A stretch of DNA of 43,380 nucleotides from assembly GCA_001767835.1 (NCBI GenBank), contig MEMA01000052.1, positions 162,859-206,238 of the forward strand. The letters are read 5' to 3'. Position 1 is the stretch's first letter. Each line of letters starts with the position of its first letter. This stretch comes from Alphaproteobacteria bacterium GWC2_42_16 (GTDB lineage: Bacteria > Pseudomonadota > Alphaproteobacteria > UBA9655). The position numbers and the translations under genes were made by a program. Below the pieces are notes generated by a model. That model did no database searches. It was not told the origin of the DNA and was given only the letters and a program-made list of their open reading frames with translations. Positions 42,517 to 43,380 of the stretch are shown in pieces.

Positions 42517-42591
42517 TTTAAACACTTTCTTAAGGGTTTTGCCATAATACTATGGCAACATGTACAGCAATCAACAAAACCCAATGAAAAA
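42517..42591. repeat. 75-bp direct repeat, right copy
   Basis: Three differences from 40480-40554. It holds the hairpin (42539-42558) and the ATG at 42584 that starts the broken anchor/relaxase-tail gene. The copies are 2037 bp apart start to start and enclose the two secreted-protein genes and the cysteine-rich remnant. Confidence 0.92.
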
Positions 42592-43150
42592 ACAAACTGT
42601 TGGCCTCCTCTTTGTTTTACTCCTTATCTTAATAGGGGGGTTTGCTTTTTACAAAATTTTTCCAGATGAAGCTATTGAACAGGTAACTCACCAAGACGAA
42701 CCGAAATCCCCAAGAGAATGGTCGGTAGAGGATGCCAGCTCTCAACCTCTTTTTACAGCTGTTGAGCCCTCTCCAGATGGAAAACACACCCTTGTGGCTC
42801 AAAAGTATTCTCTTTCAAAGAATGCTGCCACCAACTGTGCTAAGGATATCTTGCGATATAAAGAAAGCCACGGGGAAAATCCCTCACAAAAACAAATATT
42901 AACTCTTGTCTAAATTGCAAAAGACCTTGAGAAAACTTACCTCCACAAAGCAAAGGAAACCGCAACAGACATTTATCTTCGCCGTAAAGAAGGTGATCTT
43001 CTTTTTAGGCAAATGTCCAATTCAGACAAGGCTCCCGTCTCTCCTGACCTCAGCAAAATTCAAGCCCAAGCCAAGTCAACTCTTGAATCCATGACCCTCC
43101 AAATGGCTCGCGATTTGCAGAAAATGAATCAAAGGGAACTAACTTTATGA
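42584..43150 (+). pseudogene. Membrane-anchored duplicate of the TraA C-terminal tail, broken by a nonsense codon
   Basis: The frame starts MKKQTVGLLFVLLLILIGGF, a membrane anchor, followed by about 55 residues of linker. It then has YSLSKNAATNCAKDILRYKESHGENPSQKQI, which closely follows traA YSLSKELSLRCAKDILRYNETHGEKPTQ. A TAA at 42911-42913 interrupts it. The same frame then continues for 78 codons with homology to the very end of TraA (DLLFRQMS, PDLSKIQAQAKSTLESMTLQMARDLQKM) to TGA at 43148. A single base change explains the break, so the loss may be recent. It could also be two parts or a readthrough product. Origin: partial duplication of a relaxase gene fused to a signal anchor. Confidence 0.85.
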
Positions 43151-43380
43151 GAAACCAAAGGTAATGAACATAGTTTTCTTATAGAAGGCCAGAAGAATTC
43201 TTCAAGTTTATGGATTCTTACGTGTTTTAAATCAATTGAGAACTTTTTTCATTTCTTCTGCAATAACAAAGAGCACTTGAAGCGCTGCGCCTGTGTGAGT
43301 TCGGACTTGCTTTGATTCCTAAGGGGATATAACCTTGGATACACGTCAAGTTTCTTAGGAAAGAAGGAGGAAAAAGCTCA
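43151..43380. other. Right-edge non-coding stretch
   Basis: No clear gene. A minus-strand frame at 43232-43318 reads ESKQVRTHTGAALQVLFVIA then EEMKKVLN and a stop. It is protein-like but closed by TAG upstream; possibly a remnant of a gene from the right. Confidence 0.4.

Noticed and set aside
43232-43318. Minus-strand 28-codon frame at the right edge
   Set aside because: Protein-like, but too short and closed upstream; the DNA to the right would be needed to call a gene. It is mentioned only in the right-edge entry.
1-43380. CRISPR array
   Set aside because: No series of regularly spaced short repeats was seen; the two direct-repeat pairs are single pairs far apart.
28740-43380. Second copy of the tRNA 3' end (attR)
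   Set aside because: I looked for the GGGTTCGAATCCCGCC region to the right and found none within the window.

Overview
The window looks like a chromosome segment of a low-GC (roughly 40 % by eye) alphaproteobacterium that lives with or inside a eukaryotic host. Lineage evidence: a circularly permuted two-piece tmRNA beside an alpha-type sspB, a complete Caulobacter-style tad/cpa pilus cluster, and a class I polyhydroxybutyrate (PHB) gene set. Host association is inferred from secreted proteins with eukaryotic-type domains: an F-box protein and an OTU-like protease joined to leucine-rich repeats. This mix would suit the Holosporales / Paracaedibacter-like symbionts of protists, but no marker here proves that.

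Layout. 1-483 (minus): start of a dps-like gene and a DUF1622 membrane protein. 655-1427 (plus): permuted ssrA, then sspB, so trans-translation and its ClpXP adaptor sit together. 1544-12665: tad pilus locus, with three pseudopilin/TadG-like genes on plus converging on a nine-gene core operon on minus (tadD-cpaABCDEF-tadBC). No major Flp pilin gene is visible. 12830-17391: an MFS transporter, a small secreted protein, rarA and a DegP-type protease. 17431-19035: an F-box effector candidate bracketed by an exact 47-bp direct repeat. 19085-20686: ABC-F ATPase. 20714-28417: PHB block with phasin, phaB, phaC, a second divergent phaC, an MHS-type transporter and a thiolase (phaA).

At 28662 a tRNA-Arg(CCT) is followed by a tyrosine integrase, and from there to the right edge the DNA looks like an integrative mobilisable or conjugative element. 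It carries a membrane protein of unknown role, an AbiE-type type IV toxin-antitoxin pair, divergent traD and traA (MOBQ-type relaxase-helicase-TOPRIM) around a candidate oriT, then secreted-protein cargo. The cargo is an OTU-LRR protein and two unknown secreted proteins. The latter two are bracketed by a 75-bp near-identical direct repeat; the second copy starts a broken gene that fuses a membrane anchor to a duplicate of the relaxase tail. No second att copy and no type IV secretion genes are seen, so the element probably continues past the window.

The most notable theme is ubiquitin-related secreted proteins placed in repeat-bounded cassettes: the F-box gene in the core region and the OTU-LRR and unknown secreted genes in the mobile element. 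A second is the ssrA-sspB junction, where the sspB ribosome-binding site can pair with the same bases that close the last tmRNA stem.
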